Shown piece by piece: positions 26,467 to 35,155 of a DNA stretch of 63,711 bases. Source of the stretch: Methanococcoides sp. Lineage in GTDB: Archaea > Halobacteriota > Methanosarcinia > Methanosarcinales > Methanosarcinaceae. Numbering within the stretch: the first letter of the stretch is position 1; every line of letters starts with the position of its first letter. The notes below the pieces were generated by a model. That model did no database searches. It was not told the DNA's origin and was given only the letters and a program-made list of their open reading frames with translations. The stretch is taken from positions 1 to 63,711 of the forward strand of contig JAIORD010000053.1 in the NCBI GenBank assembly GCA_021108275.1. Reading direction: 5' to 3'. The translations under genes were made by a program, and so were the position numbers.

Positions 26467-27777
26467 ATGTTCGAACATGCACAGAAAGCTATTGAGCTTG
26501 CTGAAAAACTGGGTGCTGATGAAGCAGAGGTATATATTTCCTATAATCACTCTATTTCTGCAGATATCAGGAAGAATACCATTGAATCGGCAAAAGAGAA
26601 TGTTAGTCAGGGTATTGGTATACGTTCGATAATCAACGGCGCGGTTGGTTTTGCAAGTACGAATAATGTGAGTCGTATCGAGGATGTCATAAATATCTCG
26701 GTGTCTTCTGCAAAAGTGAGGGACAGTGATCCTGAATGGACATCACTCCCATCAAATGCAAAATATCCTGCAGTCTCAGGTACATACGATAAAAGAATAA
26801 GTGATATCGGACTGGACGATTGTATAGGTCTCACAGGAAAGATGATCGAGGGTGCATTATCAGTACCTGATGTCAATACAACCTCCGGAAGCTTTTCAAC
26901 ATCATACAATAAGCACCTCATCATGAATACGAATGGTGTTGAGATCGTTGATGAAGGAACGGGGGTTTCCGGATTTGTGGATGTCATCACTACTAAAGGT
27001 GATATCTCAACAGCTTATGATTTTGAAGTTTCGAGATCACTTGATATAGATGTTTTTGGCATAGGCGCAAGTGCTTCAAGTCTTGCCATCAGATCACAGA
27101 ACGGTATTTCCATAGAGCCGAAGAAGACGAACGTCATTCTGCATCCGTTTGCGTTCTCCGATATTTTCGAGAACACATTCGAACCATCCATAGATGCGGA
27201 TAATATGCAAAAAGAACGCTCTTCACTAATTGGCAAGAAAGAAGAGACCATTGCTACGCCGAATCTGAACATTATTGATGATGGATTGCTTGAGGGTGGA
27301 ATTGAGACCTCCATATCCGATGAAGAAGGAACACCATCTCAGAGGACCCAGATAATTGAAAATGGTATTTTCAAGTCGTTCCTCTATGATAATTATACCG
27401 CAGGAAAAGATAATACTTCCAGCACAGGAAACGGAATGAGGCATTCTTATGTATCGTCTCCTTCGGTAGGTCCCAGAAACCTTATCGTGGAATATCCTTC
27501 AAGTGATGTAATTGCAGGTACAGATGAGGGTGTGTTCATCAATACGGTCATCGGTGCACATACGGCAAATGCGATATCTGGAGATTTCTCGGTAGAGGCC
27601 AGAAATGCATTTACTATCAAGGATGGGCAGATTGATAAACCGATAAAGTCCCTGATGTTATCGGGCAATATATTCGAGATGCTGAACAAGGTCACAGGTG
27701 CAGGCAGCGATGTCCGTAAAGTGGGAGGTACTGTAGTGCCATCTTTGCGAATCTCGGAGATGAGTATTGTAGGCTGA
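26467..27777 (+). CDS. pmbA: PmbA/TldE family protein
   Basis: A 436-residue partner of TldD, forming the TldD/TldE heterodimer that encloses the active site. It shares the fold (GADEAEVYIS opening, GIGIRSIINGAVGFAST, PSVGPRNLIVEYP near the end) but has no HExxH-like motif, as expected for the non-catalytic subunit. It begins 1 base after the tldD stop codon, with GGGGGAG upstream as ribosome binding site inside tldD. Joint transcription with lonB suggests a shared function in protein quality control. Confidence 0.94.
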   Translation: MFEHAQKAIELAEKLGADEAEVYISYNHSISADIRKNTIESAKENVSQGIGIRSIINGAVGFASTNNVSRIEDVINISVSSAKVRDSDPEWTSLPSNAKYPAVSGTYDKRISDIGLDDCIGLTGKMIEGALSVPDVNTTSGSFSTSYNKHLIMNTNGVEIVDEGTGVSGFVDVITTKGDISTAYDFEVSRSLDIDVFGIGASASSLAIRSQNGISIEPKKTNVILHPFAFSDIFENTFEPSIDADNMQKERSSLIGKKEETIATPNLNIIDDGLLEGGIETSISDEEGTPSQRTQIIENGIFKSFLYDNYTAGKDNTSSTGNGMRHSYVSSPSVGPRNLIVEYPSSDVIAGTDEGVFINTVIGAHTANAISGDFSVEARNAFTIKDGQIDKPIKSLMLSGNIFEMLNKVTGAGSDVRKVGGTVVPSLRISEMSIVG

Positions 27778-27952
27778 AATCGAGTGATCACAGAACAACA
27801 TAAACTACTATAGGAATTATTATATATTATTCATTACAATAATGATGTGATATATTTAATTTCATCTACCTAGTAATCTATATACTTTGGTAGGGATAAT
27901 ATGACCAACATTGAAGTAAAAAGATCAGATGTTCTGCTCTTTAGGTGGTAAT

Positions 27953-28774
27953 ATGGCTGAGAATGACAGAATAAGAATACTCGTAGTCGACGATGAACCT
28001 GATAATGTCGAATTACTTACTGCATATCTATCGTACGACTATGATATAGTTCCAGCATACAGTGGGAACGAAGCTCTTCAAATACTGGGTGACTCAGAGC
28101 AGGTCTATCCTGATCTTGTTTTAATGGATATCATGTTAAAGGACGGTATGGATGGGGTGGAAGCTGCTAATCAGATCCATATCAAATATGAGATACCTGT
28201 AGTTTATATCACAGCTTATGCCGATGATAGTATCATGCAAAGGGCAAAGTTAACGGAGCCTTTTGGATATATACTCAAACCATTCGAGGAAAGCGAGCTT
28301 CGCACGAACATAGAGATCGCACTCTATAAGCATAAGATGGAAAGCAAGCTTAAAGAAAGCCAAAAATGGCTTACTGCGATCTTGAACAATACCGGAGATG
28401 CTATGATCGCAACTGATAAAGATGGGTTGATAAAATTTATCAATCCCTTTGCAGAAGCCCTTCTCGGCAGGAAACAGTTGGATATCCTTGGTAAACCGCT
28501 TAATGATGTTTTCTGTGTCGAAAGTGAAGACAGTGGTGTTATTGTCGATGATCCTGTTAAGAAGGTAATCCGCGAAGGTATGTTCTATGGACTTGCAAAT
28601 CAGACACTTCTTGTTACAAAGGACGATACAAGAGTTCCTGTTGACATTATAGGATCTCCGATAAAAGGGGAGAACGAGGATGTTATGGGGATATTGATAA
28701 CTTTCTGTGATATTTCTGATAGAAAGCGCATCGAGAACCTTATTTATTCAAAAGCTTCAGAATCGGGCTTCTAA
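27953..28774 (+). CDS. Response regulator with REC and PAS domains
   Basis: A 273-residue two-component protein. Residues about 6-122 are a receiver domain with the acidic pair in VVDDEPDN, the phosphoacceptor Asp in LVLMDIMLKDGMDG, the Thr/Ser in YITAYAD, and the Lys in GYILKPFEE. Residues about 140-262 are a PAS domain (WLTAILNNTGDAMIATDKDG...ITFCDISDRKRIENL). It ends right after the PAS linker with no kinase, DNA-binding or enzymatic output. ATG 27953 is chosen for its AGGTGGT site. No sensor kinase is adjacent. Confidence 0.9.
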   Translation: MAENDRIRILVVDDEPDNVELLTAYLSYDYDIVPAYSGNEALQILGDSEQVYPDLVLMDIMLKDGMDGVEAANQIHIKYEIPVVYITAYADDSIMQRAKLTEPFGYILKPFEESELRTNIEIALYKHKMESKLKESQKWLTAILNNTGDAMIATDKDGLIKFINPFAEALLGRKQLDILGKPLNDVFCVESEDSGVIVDDPVKKVIREGMFYGLANQTLLVTKDDTRVPVDIIGSPIKGENEDVMGILITFCDISDRKRIENLIYSKASESGF

Positions 28775-28789
28775 GTTCAGTTCTAGTTG

Positions 28790-28831
28790 ATGTCGAAGAG
28801 GGGGGTTCAGCCGCGATTTCGACATTTTTTT
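28790..28831. terminator. Hairpin with T-run between convergent genes
   Basis: ATGTCGAA (28790-28797) pairs with TTCGACAT (28818-28825), and seven T residues follow to 28831. It begins 16 bases after the REC-PAS gene stop. The minus-strand gene ends just beyond, so the hairpin can serve both strands. Confidence 0.65.
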
Positions 28832-28841
28832 ACTTAGCTAA

Positions 28842-29951
28842 TTATTTCAGATATTTCTTGTTCACATTCGAAAGAATGCCGGATTCTTCCAATTCCTTTA
28901 TTTTTGCTGAAACATCAGATCTTGTTATCCCTACTTTGGGAATGGCTGTTTCAGGCACTGGTTTTTCTGAAGAGCTACTCGAAATAGTGGGATTATCGTT
29001 AACATTACCTGTATCATTGATCTTTTCGGCTTTCATTTCTTCGAGGAAGGCTGATATTTTTCCCTTTGCTTCTATGTGATGGCCTCTTTTAACTGCAACA
29101 TAGGAGACTGAAATTATAGTAAGTAATGGTATTGCAAATAGAAGAAATTTCATAGGGGAACCTTTTGATCCGGTCTTAACAACTGGGACAGTACTTTCTA
29201 CATCCTCTAAAACCTCATTTGATGGAGAGGGCTTGTTTGTATCAGGAACAACAATATTTTCTGGTGAAGGGGGGTTGTTTGTATCTGCAGCCGTCGTTTC
29301 CTTTTGAACAGTTTCGACTATTGCAAATGATGAGTATATTTCAGAACATGTAGCTTCGTAATAGATGTATGTATCATCTTCACCTATTTTATATGTGGGC
29401 AGAATGTTCCAGCTACTACCCTTATATACGCTCATCCTTACAGAAAGTTCAGGTATATTGTTTTCTTTAAGCCATGATTTCTCTACTCTGAAACCAATAG
29501 AAGAATCAATTATCTTTTTTTCAAATAAGTAATCACCTAACCAGATATTGATATTCTTATATACTCTTCCTTCCGGTGAATTGGACACAAGAGCTGAGGT
29601 CGTATTTAGTGATTCGACTATTGCTTTGACATCACCAACGGTCAAGTCGGCTGTGACATTGATGTAAGTAATATCGATCACTTCGGTGAACGTGAAAGTT
29701 TTTTCTATATCATTAACAATATACCTGGTCGCAACAGTTTTCGCTAAGATGTTCTCATATCTCTCACCGGTGACACTTGTCCCTTCACCAAAGCTACTAC
29801 TTCTAGGATCAGTAGAAATGGTTGCGTCAGTAGTAGGTGATGATGCATCTAAAGCTAATGCTGAAAATGAACACATTGCTGCTATAATCGCAACGATTGT
29901 GATCTTTAAGATCATATCAGATAGATTAATGCTATTTTTTTGCAATTTCAT
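28842..29951 (-). CDS. PGF-pre-PGF domain surface protein with cytoplasmic tail
   Basis: A 369-residue type I membrane protein. It has a signal peptide (ILKITIVAIIAAMCSFSALA), a PGF-pre-PGF-type domain (about 80-225; GFRVEKSWLKENNI and GEDDTYIYYEATCSEIYSSFAIVE are characteristic), a Pro/Asn/Ser-rich stalk, and one transmembrane helix (FLLFAIPLLTIISVSYVAV). The tail of about 80 residues ends in ITRSDVSAKIKELEESGIL, which looks like a helix-turn-helix half. The domain is common in archaeal surface proteins, of unknown function. ATG 29951 has GGTGG 4 bases upstream. The gene occupies the place where the first third of the flanking ATPase should lie. Confidence 0.8.
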   Translation of the reverse strand: MKLQKNSINLSDMILKITIVAIIAAMCSFSALALDASSPTTDATISTDPRSSSFGEGTSVTGERYENILAKTVATRYIVNDIEKTFTFTEVIDITYINVTADLTVGDVKAIVESLNTTSALVSNSPEGRVYKNINIWLGDYLFEKKIIDSSIGFRVEKSWLKENNIPELSVRMSVYKGSSWNILPTYKIGEDDTYIYYEATCSEIYSSFAIVETVQKETTAADTNNPPSPENIVVPDTNKPSPSNEVLEDVESTVPVVKTGSKGSPMKFLLFAIPLLTIISVSYVAVKRGHHIEAKGKISAFLEEMKAEKINDTGNVNDNPTISSSSSEKPVPETAIPKVGITRSDVSAKIKELEESGILSNVNKKYLK

Positions 29952-31853
29952 ATTCCACCACAAAGGTGTTTTGAAGATTCCCTACAGGGACTTGATAATC
30001 TAGATCTCTTTTTTGCTTCTGTGAGCCTTGCAGTAGCAGCAATTCCAGAGGGATTACCTGCACTCATCACGATCACACTCGCTATCGGAATAAAAAAGAT
30101 GGCAGACCGAAATGCCATTATTCGTACAATGCCAGCTGTAGAAAGTCTTGGATCTGCAACAGTGATCTGTTCGGATAAGACAGGTACACTTACAAAGAAC
30201 GAGATGACCGTCCGGAAGATATACACGGATGAAGGTCTGTTCAGTGTTACAGGTCTCGGATATGAGCCAGAGGGTGATTTCGAGCTTAATGGAAAGAAAA
30301 TAGATCCCTTTGATCATCGGGCATTACTTGGAACACTAAAAGCAGGTGCACTTTGTAATGATGCTTATTTGCGTGAAGAAGGTGGCATTGACGGTGACCC
30401 TACCGAAGGAGCACTTCTGGTTTCAGCAGCAAAGGCTGATAAATTCTACATTTCCAGGATCGATGAAATACCATTTGAATCCGAAAAAAGGTTCATGGCA
30501 ACACTTCATCAGGATGATGCTGGAAACTCGTGGGTATATGTAAAAGGCTCTCCGGAGATCATCTCTAAACTTTCCAGCATGCAATTCAATGGAAAGGACT
30601 TCTCAAGGATGGAGCCTGAAAAGATACTTCTTGTTGCCGAAGACATGGCATCCGAGGGGCTTAGGGTTATTGCAACTGCATATCGGAAGCTCGAAAGAGG
30701 GAAGACCGAACTTGAAGATGCTGATATTGACAAACTCATCTTCCTAGGATTGCAGGGTATGATCGATCCGCCAAGGGAGGAAGTAAAACAGTCGATCTTC
30801 AAGTGTAATAATGCTGGCATCAGAGTTATAATGATTACGGGAGATCATATCAAAACTGCTCACACCATTGCAAGACAGCTTGGGATACGTACAGAAGGAG
30901 CATTATCAGGCAGTGATATTGAAACAATGACCGATGAAGAGCTGATAAAAGCATTAAGGTCAGTCTCTGTTTTTGCAAGGACATCCCCTGAGGATAAATC
31001 CAGGATAGTCGGGCTATTAAAGCAGGAAGGCGAAGTTGTCGCAGTTACGGGGGACGGTGTAAATGATGCGCCTGCACTTGAAAATGCTGACATAGGGGTT
31101 GCAATGGGACGTTCTGGGACCGAAGTTGCAAAAGAAGCAGCTGACATGGTCCTTGCTGATGATAATTTTTCATCCATTGTGAATGCGGTAGAAGAAGGCA
31201 GGGATGTCTATAACAAGATACAAAAGGTGATCCTCTGGACATTACCCACGAACGCTGCAGAAGGATTGGCGATCTTAGCTGCGGTTCTACTGGGTTTTGC
31301 AGCTCCACCACTATTGCCATTACACATCCTGTGGATAAATACCGTAACGGCGTTGGGGCTTGGAGTTCCTATGACGGTCGAACCTATGGAGAAGAGACTC
31401 CTCAATAGGCCACCAAGGCCACAAAAAGAGCCACTGCTTCTTCCAATTATCAAAAGAAGGATAATCACTGTGGCATTACTAGTGGTCACTGCTACTTTCC
31501 TGCTATACATCTTCAATATCAATAATGGTATGGATATCAGTACTTCACAGACAATAGCGTTGAATACTATCGTATTTTTCGAGATATTCTACCTTTTTAA
31601 TTGCAAATCCATTTATGAGAATGTTTTTGGTCAGATGTTCTCAAATAGATATATGCTTCTTGGGATCTCTATCGTGATCGGTTTACAGATGTTCATCACT
31701 TACAACCCTACGATGAACATGATCATGAGAACAAGTCCTATCAGGCTTATTGATTGGGTTGTGATAATAATAATTGCAAGTTCCATCTTCTTTTTGATAG
31801 AACTGGAAAAATTCATAAATAAAATTAGGGATAAGAAACAAATCAATAAATAA
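29940..31853 (+). pseudogene. P-type cation ATPase lacking its N-terminal third
   Basis: An open frame of 637 codons that is clearly the last two thirds of a P2-type ATPase. Visible in order: AVAAIPEGLPALITITLAIG (helix 4), DKTGTLTKNEMT (phosphorylated Asp), GDPTEGALL and KGSPE (nucleotide domain), TGDHIKTAHTIA, VTGDGVNDAPALENADIGVA, and helices 5-10. Missing are helices 1-3 and the whole actuator domain with its TGES loop, about 260 residues. ATPase-like sequence begins near 29970, and the frame overlaps the start of the opposite-strand surface protein gene. No frameshift has accumulated, so truncation may be recent. It should not pump ions by itself. Confidence 0.82.
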
Positions 31854-31877
31854 TGAAATGTGAGGGTTGTCTGACCC

Positions 31878-32210
31878 TCAATCCTCATCACCACAGCAGC
31901 TACAGGAAATATTTCCTTTCATGATCTCTTTCCAGTCTCCCAGGACATCATGTGGCCAACAATCATTCGCCCCTGCTGCTTCCCTCATAACAAGAGCAAA
32001 AATGTAGGATAATTATTTAGCTGTAGCTCCCGCTTCCAGAGCACCTTTAAAGTGCTTAAGGGCACATGATTTTGACTTTGCTTTGATGGAAATGGAAAAA
32101 CAGATGAACTGGTATGTTTTCTCATCTATCGTTCGATTTTCAGTATACAAATCATCGATCTCATCCAGTTTTTCTGTAAATTCCGGGAAAAATTATTCTA
32201 ACATTTTCAT
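31878..32210 (-). pseudogene. Carboxymuconolactone decarboxylase-like gene with two TAA codons
   Basis: Reading 32210 down to the TGA at 31878 gives 110 codons in one frame, interrupted by TAA at codon 6 (32195-32193) and codon 66 (32015-32013). Around them the sequence is coherent: EFTEKLDEIDDLYTENRTID, ALKHFKGALEAGATAK, then after the second stop SYIFALVMREAAGANDCWPH and an end ISCSCCGDED. HFKGALEAGAT is the signature of the CMD/AhpD-like family. The position before the usual CxxC-like Cys is Ser (KSKSCALKH). Both interruptions are single-codon changes, for example GAA to TAA, so decay looks recent. Confidence 0.72.
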
Positions 32211-32241
32211 TTCGATCCACTTCAATACATTTTTTCATTTA

Positions 32242-32265
32242 ATGTTCTGATATTTGCCAGAACAT
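32242..32265 (-). repeat. Perfect 8-base inverted repeat upstream of the CMD-like remnant
   Basis: ATGTTCTG (32242-32249) and CAGAACAT (32258-32265) are exact reverse complements with an 8-base spacer. It lies 32 bases upstream of the start of the broken CMD-like gene on the minus strand, a reasonable operator or leader-hairpin position. The rest of 32266-32448 is AT-rich without a gene. Confidence 0.45.
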
Positions 32266-32448
32266 CGAATAAGATGAAACTTAAGGTCACTTAAAAGAAA
32301 AAACGTGCAAATCGTGGTGAATAAAATAAAAAGACTTAAAGTAAAACAATAAGATATTGTCTAAAATCGGGATGAATATCAGAAAAAGAGGATGGCATTA
32401 AGATAAATCTAATATGCCATCTACTCAATAATTCTGAAAAAAAGAGAA

Positions 32449-32580
32449 TCACTTCTTCTTTAGTTTTGCAAGTTTCTTCTTTGCAGCAGCATCGCCTGAG
32501 GATGCCTTCGCTTCAAGTCCTTCTATTTTCTCTTTTTTCTTGCCACTTTTCCTTGCTATATCCTTTTTAGACATTGCCAT
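32449..32580 (-). CDS. 43-residue lysine-rich protein
   Basis: A small frame starting MAMSKKDIARKSGKKKEK, continuing with an Ala-rich helix (GLEAKASSGDAAAKKKLAKL) and ending KKK. About 40% of the residues are Lys or Arg, so it probably binds nucleic acid. Start could be ATG 32580 or the ATG two codons later. The composition is biased but ordered, with a heptad-like spacing of hydrophobic residues, which is unlikely by chance in this AT-rich spacer. I do not recognise a family with certainty. It lies divergent from the following membrane protein gene. Confidence 0.6.
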   Translation of the reverse strand: MAMSKKDIARKSGKKKEKIEGLEAKASSGDAAAKKKLAKLKKK

Positions 32581-32686
32581 AGAAGCTCTTTTTTGAAGCC
32601 TATACTATATAAAATGATGCCAGTAGAGAATTAAAAAGGATGTACCGTTCAGAAGCCTTATAATTCAAAAACTGGCAATATATAAT

Positions 32687-33520
32687 GTGAATAAATATGA
32701 GATCACTACACTTGGTAGAAAACTGGATCCGGAATATCCAAATAATCGCCTGATAATCCAGTTAGCAACTCTTGTAACAATTTCAGCTCTTGTATTCGAT
32801 CTCATCATAAACACAGAAATTTCTGCCTCATTTGTCTATGGCATAAAAGCAGGGATAACAACATTCCTGCTCTGGGCGATCTCAAGGGAAATTGATCCTG
32901 ACCATGAATCGGCAGCTTTCATTCCGGTCATATTTACCCTGCCGCATGTGATCATTTACGGGCTACACCCAATCTTTCCTTTAACTTGGTTCTTATTGTT
33001 ACTAAGACTGGTAAACAGATCGACAGGTGCAAAGGCTGGTATTATAGACTCTTTGGCCATTCTTTCCATTGGAGCTTTTCTTACATATCAGTTAAGCTGG
33101 GTATTTGGGACGATCTCAGCACTCGGTTTTTTTCTTGACGGAAAGCTATCCTCGCCATACAGAATTCACCTCATACCTGTAGTACTATTGCTCCTCTGTT
33201 CTGGTCTTGCTCTGATGCATGAAAGTACTGATGTGGTCATGGACATATCCCTGTTGAAAATAGTTGCTTTCACTGTTATGATCCTACTTGCTCTACCGCT
33301 GTTCACTAACAGAGATACTATCATTAGTATCGGTGACAGGACAGGAGAAAGACTGGATGAACAGAGGATAAAAGCAACGCAGTTGCTGGTGGTATTCAGC
33401 GTATCTGCATTTATGCTATTCTCAACTGCCATTGATGGGCTTTGGCCGCTCGTATGGACCATACCAGTAAGTGTTGGTCTGTACAAGGTATTATTGGAGA
33501 TAAAGCAGATGCGAACATAA
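32687..33520 (+). CDS. Polytopic membrane protein of unknown function
   Basis: A 277-residue protein with about eight hydrophobic helices. It begins with a soluble stretch (ITTLGRKLDPEYPNNR), and the first helix starts near residue 24. The loop AISREIDPDHESAAF after helix two is charged and may be a conserved functional loop. I do not recognise the family. Start is GTG 32687. Nothing in the neighbourhood (a lysine-rich small protein, a LysE-type exporter 107 bases downstream) explains its role. Confidence 0.7.
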   Translation: MNKYEITTLGRKLDPEYPNNRLIIQLATLVTISALVFDLIINTEISASFVYGIKAGITTFLLWAISREIDPDHESAAFIPVIFTLPHVIIYGLHPIFPLTWFLLLLRLVNRSTGAKAGIIDSLAILSIGAFLTYQLSWVFGTISALGFFLDGKLSSPYRIHLIPVVLLLLCSGLALMHESTDVVMDISLLKIVAFTVMILLALPLFTNRDTIISIGDRTGERLDEQRIKATQLLVVFSVSAFMLFSTAIDGLWPLVWTIPVSVGLYKVLLEIKQMRT

Positions 33521-33627
33521 AGCATTATGAAATGATGACAACAGCTTAATATGGCATGCATTATACATAGTGTATATATTATATTTGTCAACATATTATA
33601 TAATTTGTTTTTATTTAGGGTGATGTT

Positions 33628-34272
33628 ATGATAGAACTTCTCAAAGCTCTGGCACTGGGATTTACGATAGGGATCTCAGCTGCACTTATCCCTGGTCCAA
33701 TGATGTTCGCCACTGTTGGCATATCACTCGAAAAAGGATGGCGTACAGGTCCATTTGTATTTCTTGGGCATTCAATGGTAGAACTGATAGTGATCTTATT
33801 GGTCATTGCAGGAGCTTCTTCTTTCATAAGTGACTCCACGATTGGCTACGTATCAATATTGGGCGGTATTGTAATGATCCTTTTTGGGCTTGTTATTCTA
33901 AAAAGTGCCAAAAGCGTTTCAAATATCAATATCGCTGAATCTGCCAAAAAATTCAAATCAGTAGGTCCGGTGTCTGCGGGCATCCTTACCACAGCACTAA
34001 ATCCTGCATTTATTCTATGGTGGCTCACTGCCGGAAGTGCAATTATATTACAAGAATATCTTTTAGGTATGCTGGCCATAGTTGCGTTCATGATCGGTCA
34101 CTGGCTTGCAGACTTCAGTTTCCTTCTAACAGTTGCATCATCGACATCTAAAGGAAAAGACCTCTTCTCAGAAAGGACACACAGAAGGATACTATATTTT
34201 TGCAGTGTTTTCCTCATGATATTCGGTGTATGGTTCATATCGAACTACAACAACCTATCTTCATTTGTATAA
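33628..34272 (+). CDS. LysE/RhtB-family exporter
   Basis: A 214-residue membrane protein with six hydrophobic helices, of the LysE/RhtB amino acid exporter superfamily. The N-terminal GFTIGISAALIPGPMMFATV (first helix with the PGP motif) and FVFLGHSMVELIVIL are diagnostic; the middle has NPAFILWWLTAGSA. Such proteins export amino acids or related solutes out of the cell; the archaeal substrate is unknown. GGTGATG ribosome binding site ahead of ATG 33628. It appears to be a single-gene unit convergent with the 2-oxoacid oxidoreductase. Confidence 0.88.
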   Translation: MIELLKALALGFTIGISAALIPGPMMFATVGISLEKGWRTGPFVFLGHSMVELIVILLVIAGASSFISDSTIGYVSILGGIVMILFGLVILKSAKSVSNINIAESAKKFKSVGPVSAGILTTALNPAFILWWLTAGSAIILQEYLLGMLAIVAFMIGHWLADFSFLLTVASSTSKGKDLFSERTHRRILYFCSVFLMIFGVWFISNYNNLSSFV

Positions 34273-34299
34273 ATCCGGATATCACAAAAAATAAAGAAG

Positions 34300-35154
34300 T
34301 CAGATGAAACTATCCAGCAGCTCATCGACTTTTTCAGGGTCAGCTTTGTTCTTTACAAAGGGACCTGAAGAAAGAACATCCAGATGGTCCTCGAAAGTTG
34401 CTTTCTCATTTACATAGAAAACACCCAGGGGTATCCTTTCATCCCATTCAAGAGACCTTTCAAACGCTTTAACACGATCTTTGGGTGAATGGTCCTTCTC
34501 TTCCATTCTATAGACCCTTTCCGAATACCATTTGAAAGTGTTCAGCTTATTAAAGGAAACACATGGCTGTAGAACATCCACTAAGGAAAGACCTTTGTGC
34601 TGTATCGCTTTTTTGATAAGCTCTGTAAGATGTTCCACATCCCCTGCAAATCCCCTGCTCACGAAAGAGCAATCAAGGGATATTGCGAGTGATAGGGGGT
34701 TTAAAGGTGTATTGAAAACTCCATGGTTCTGGATCTTTGTCTTCATACCCAGCTCACTGGTGGGAGATGCCTGACCCTTAGTAAGACCATAGATCTGATT
34801 ATCATGTACAATGAGGGTAATGTCAGGGTTTCTCCGTATGTTATGAACGAAGTGGTTCCCCCCTTCTCCATAACAATCCCCGTCACCGGTCACAGCAAGA
34901 ACTGTCAATTCATGGTTCGCTACCTTCGCTCCAATGGCAGGAGGTAGTGAACGTCCATGGAGGCCGTTGAACACGTTGCATTTGAGATAATGCGGGAGTT
35001 TGCTCGATTGCCCTATACCTGACGTCAGCAAAACCTCGTGAGGTTCTTTTCCAAGCTCTGCAAGAGCACGCTTGATAGCTTTTAATATCATGAAATTACC
35101 GCAACCGGGACACCATTCGGTCTCGTACTCACCAAAATCTTCCACGCTTACCAT
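34300..35154 (-). CDS. korB: 2-Oxoacid:ferredoxin oxidoreductase, beta subunit
   Basis: A 284-residue thiamine-diphosphate-binding subunit. CPGCGNF (about 18), GIGQSSKLPHYLKCN, and the ThDP/Mg motif GDGDCYGEGGNHF...HDNQIYGLTKGQASPT (about 89-128) are clear. It pairs with the gamma-alpha fusion encoded one base upstream. The enzyme interconverts a 2-oxoacid and its acyl-CoA with ferredoxin; 2-oxoglutarate is favoured because the citrate synthase and aconitase genes are 5-14 kb away, but pyruvate or branched-chain oxoacids cannot be excluded from sequence alone. Confidence 0.92.
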   Translation of the reverse strand: MVSVEDFGEYETEWCPGCGNFMILKAIKRALAELGKEPHEVLLTSGIGQSSKLPHYLKCNVFNGLHGRSLPPAIGAKVANHELTVLAVTGDGDCYGEGGNHFVHNIRRNPDITLIVHDNQIYGLTKGQASPTSELGMKTKIQNHGVFNTPLNPLSLAISLDCSFVSRGFAGDVEHLTELIKKAIQHKGLSLVDVLQPCVSFNKLNTFKWYSERVYRMEEKDHSPKDRVKAFERSLEWDERIPLGVFYVNEKATFEDHLDVLSSGPFVKNKADPEKVDELLDSFI

Positions 35155-35155
35155 C

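Noticed and set aside
29940-31853. The ATPase as a complete functional short transporter
   Set aside because: The actuator domain and first three helices, present in P2-type ATPases, are absent, and the frame begins inside the start of another gene.
31878-32210. Possible stop-codon recoding (pyrrolysine) in the CMD-like gene
   Set aside because: Pyrrolysine is inserted at UAG. Both internal codons are UAA, so recoding does not explain them.
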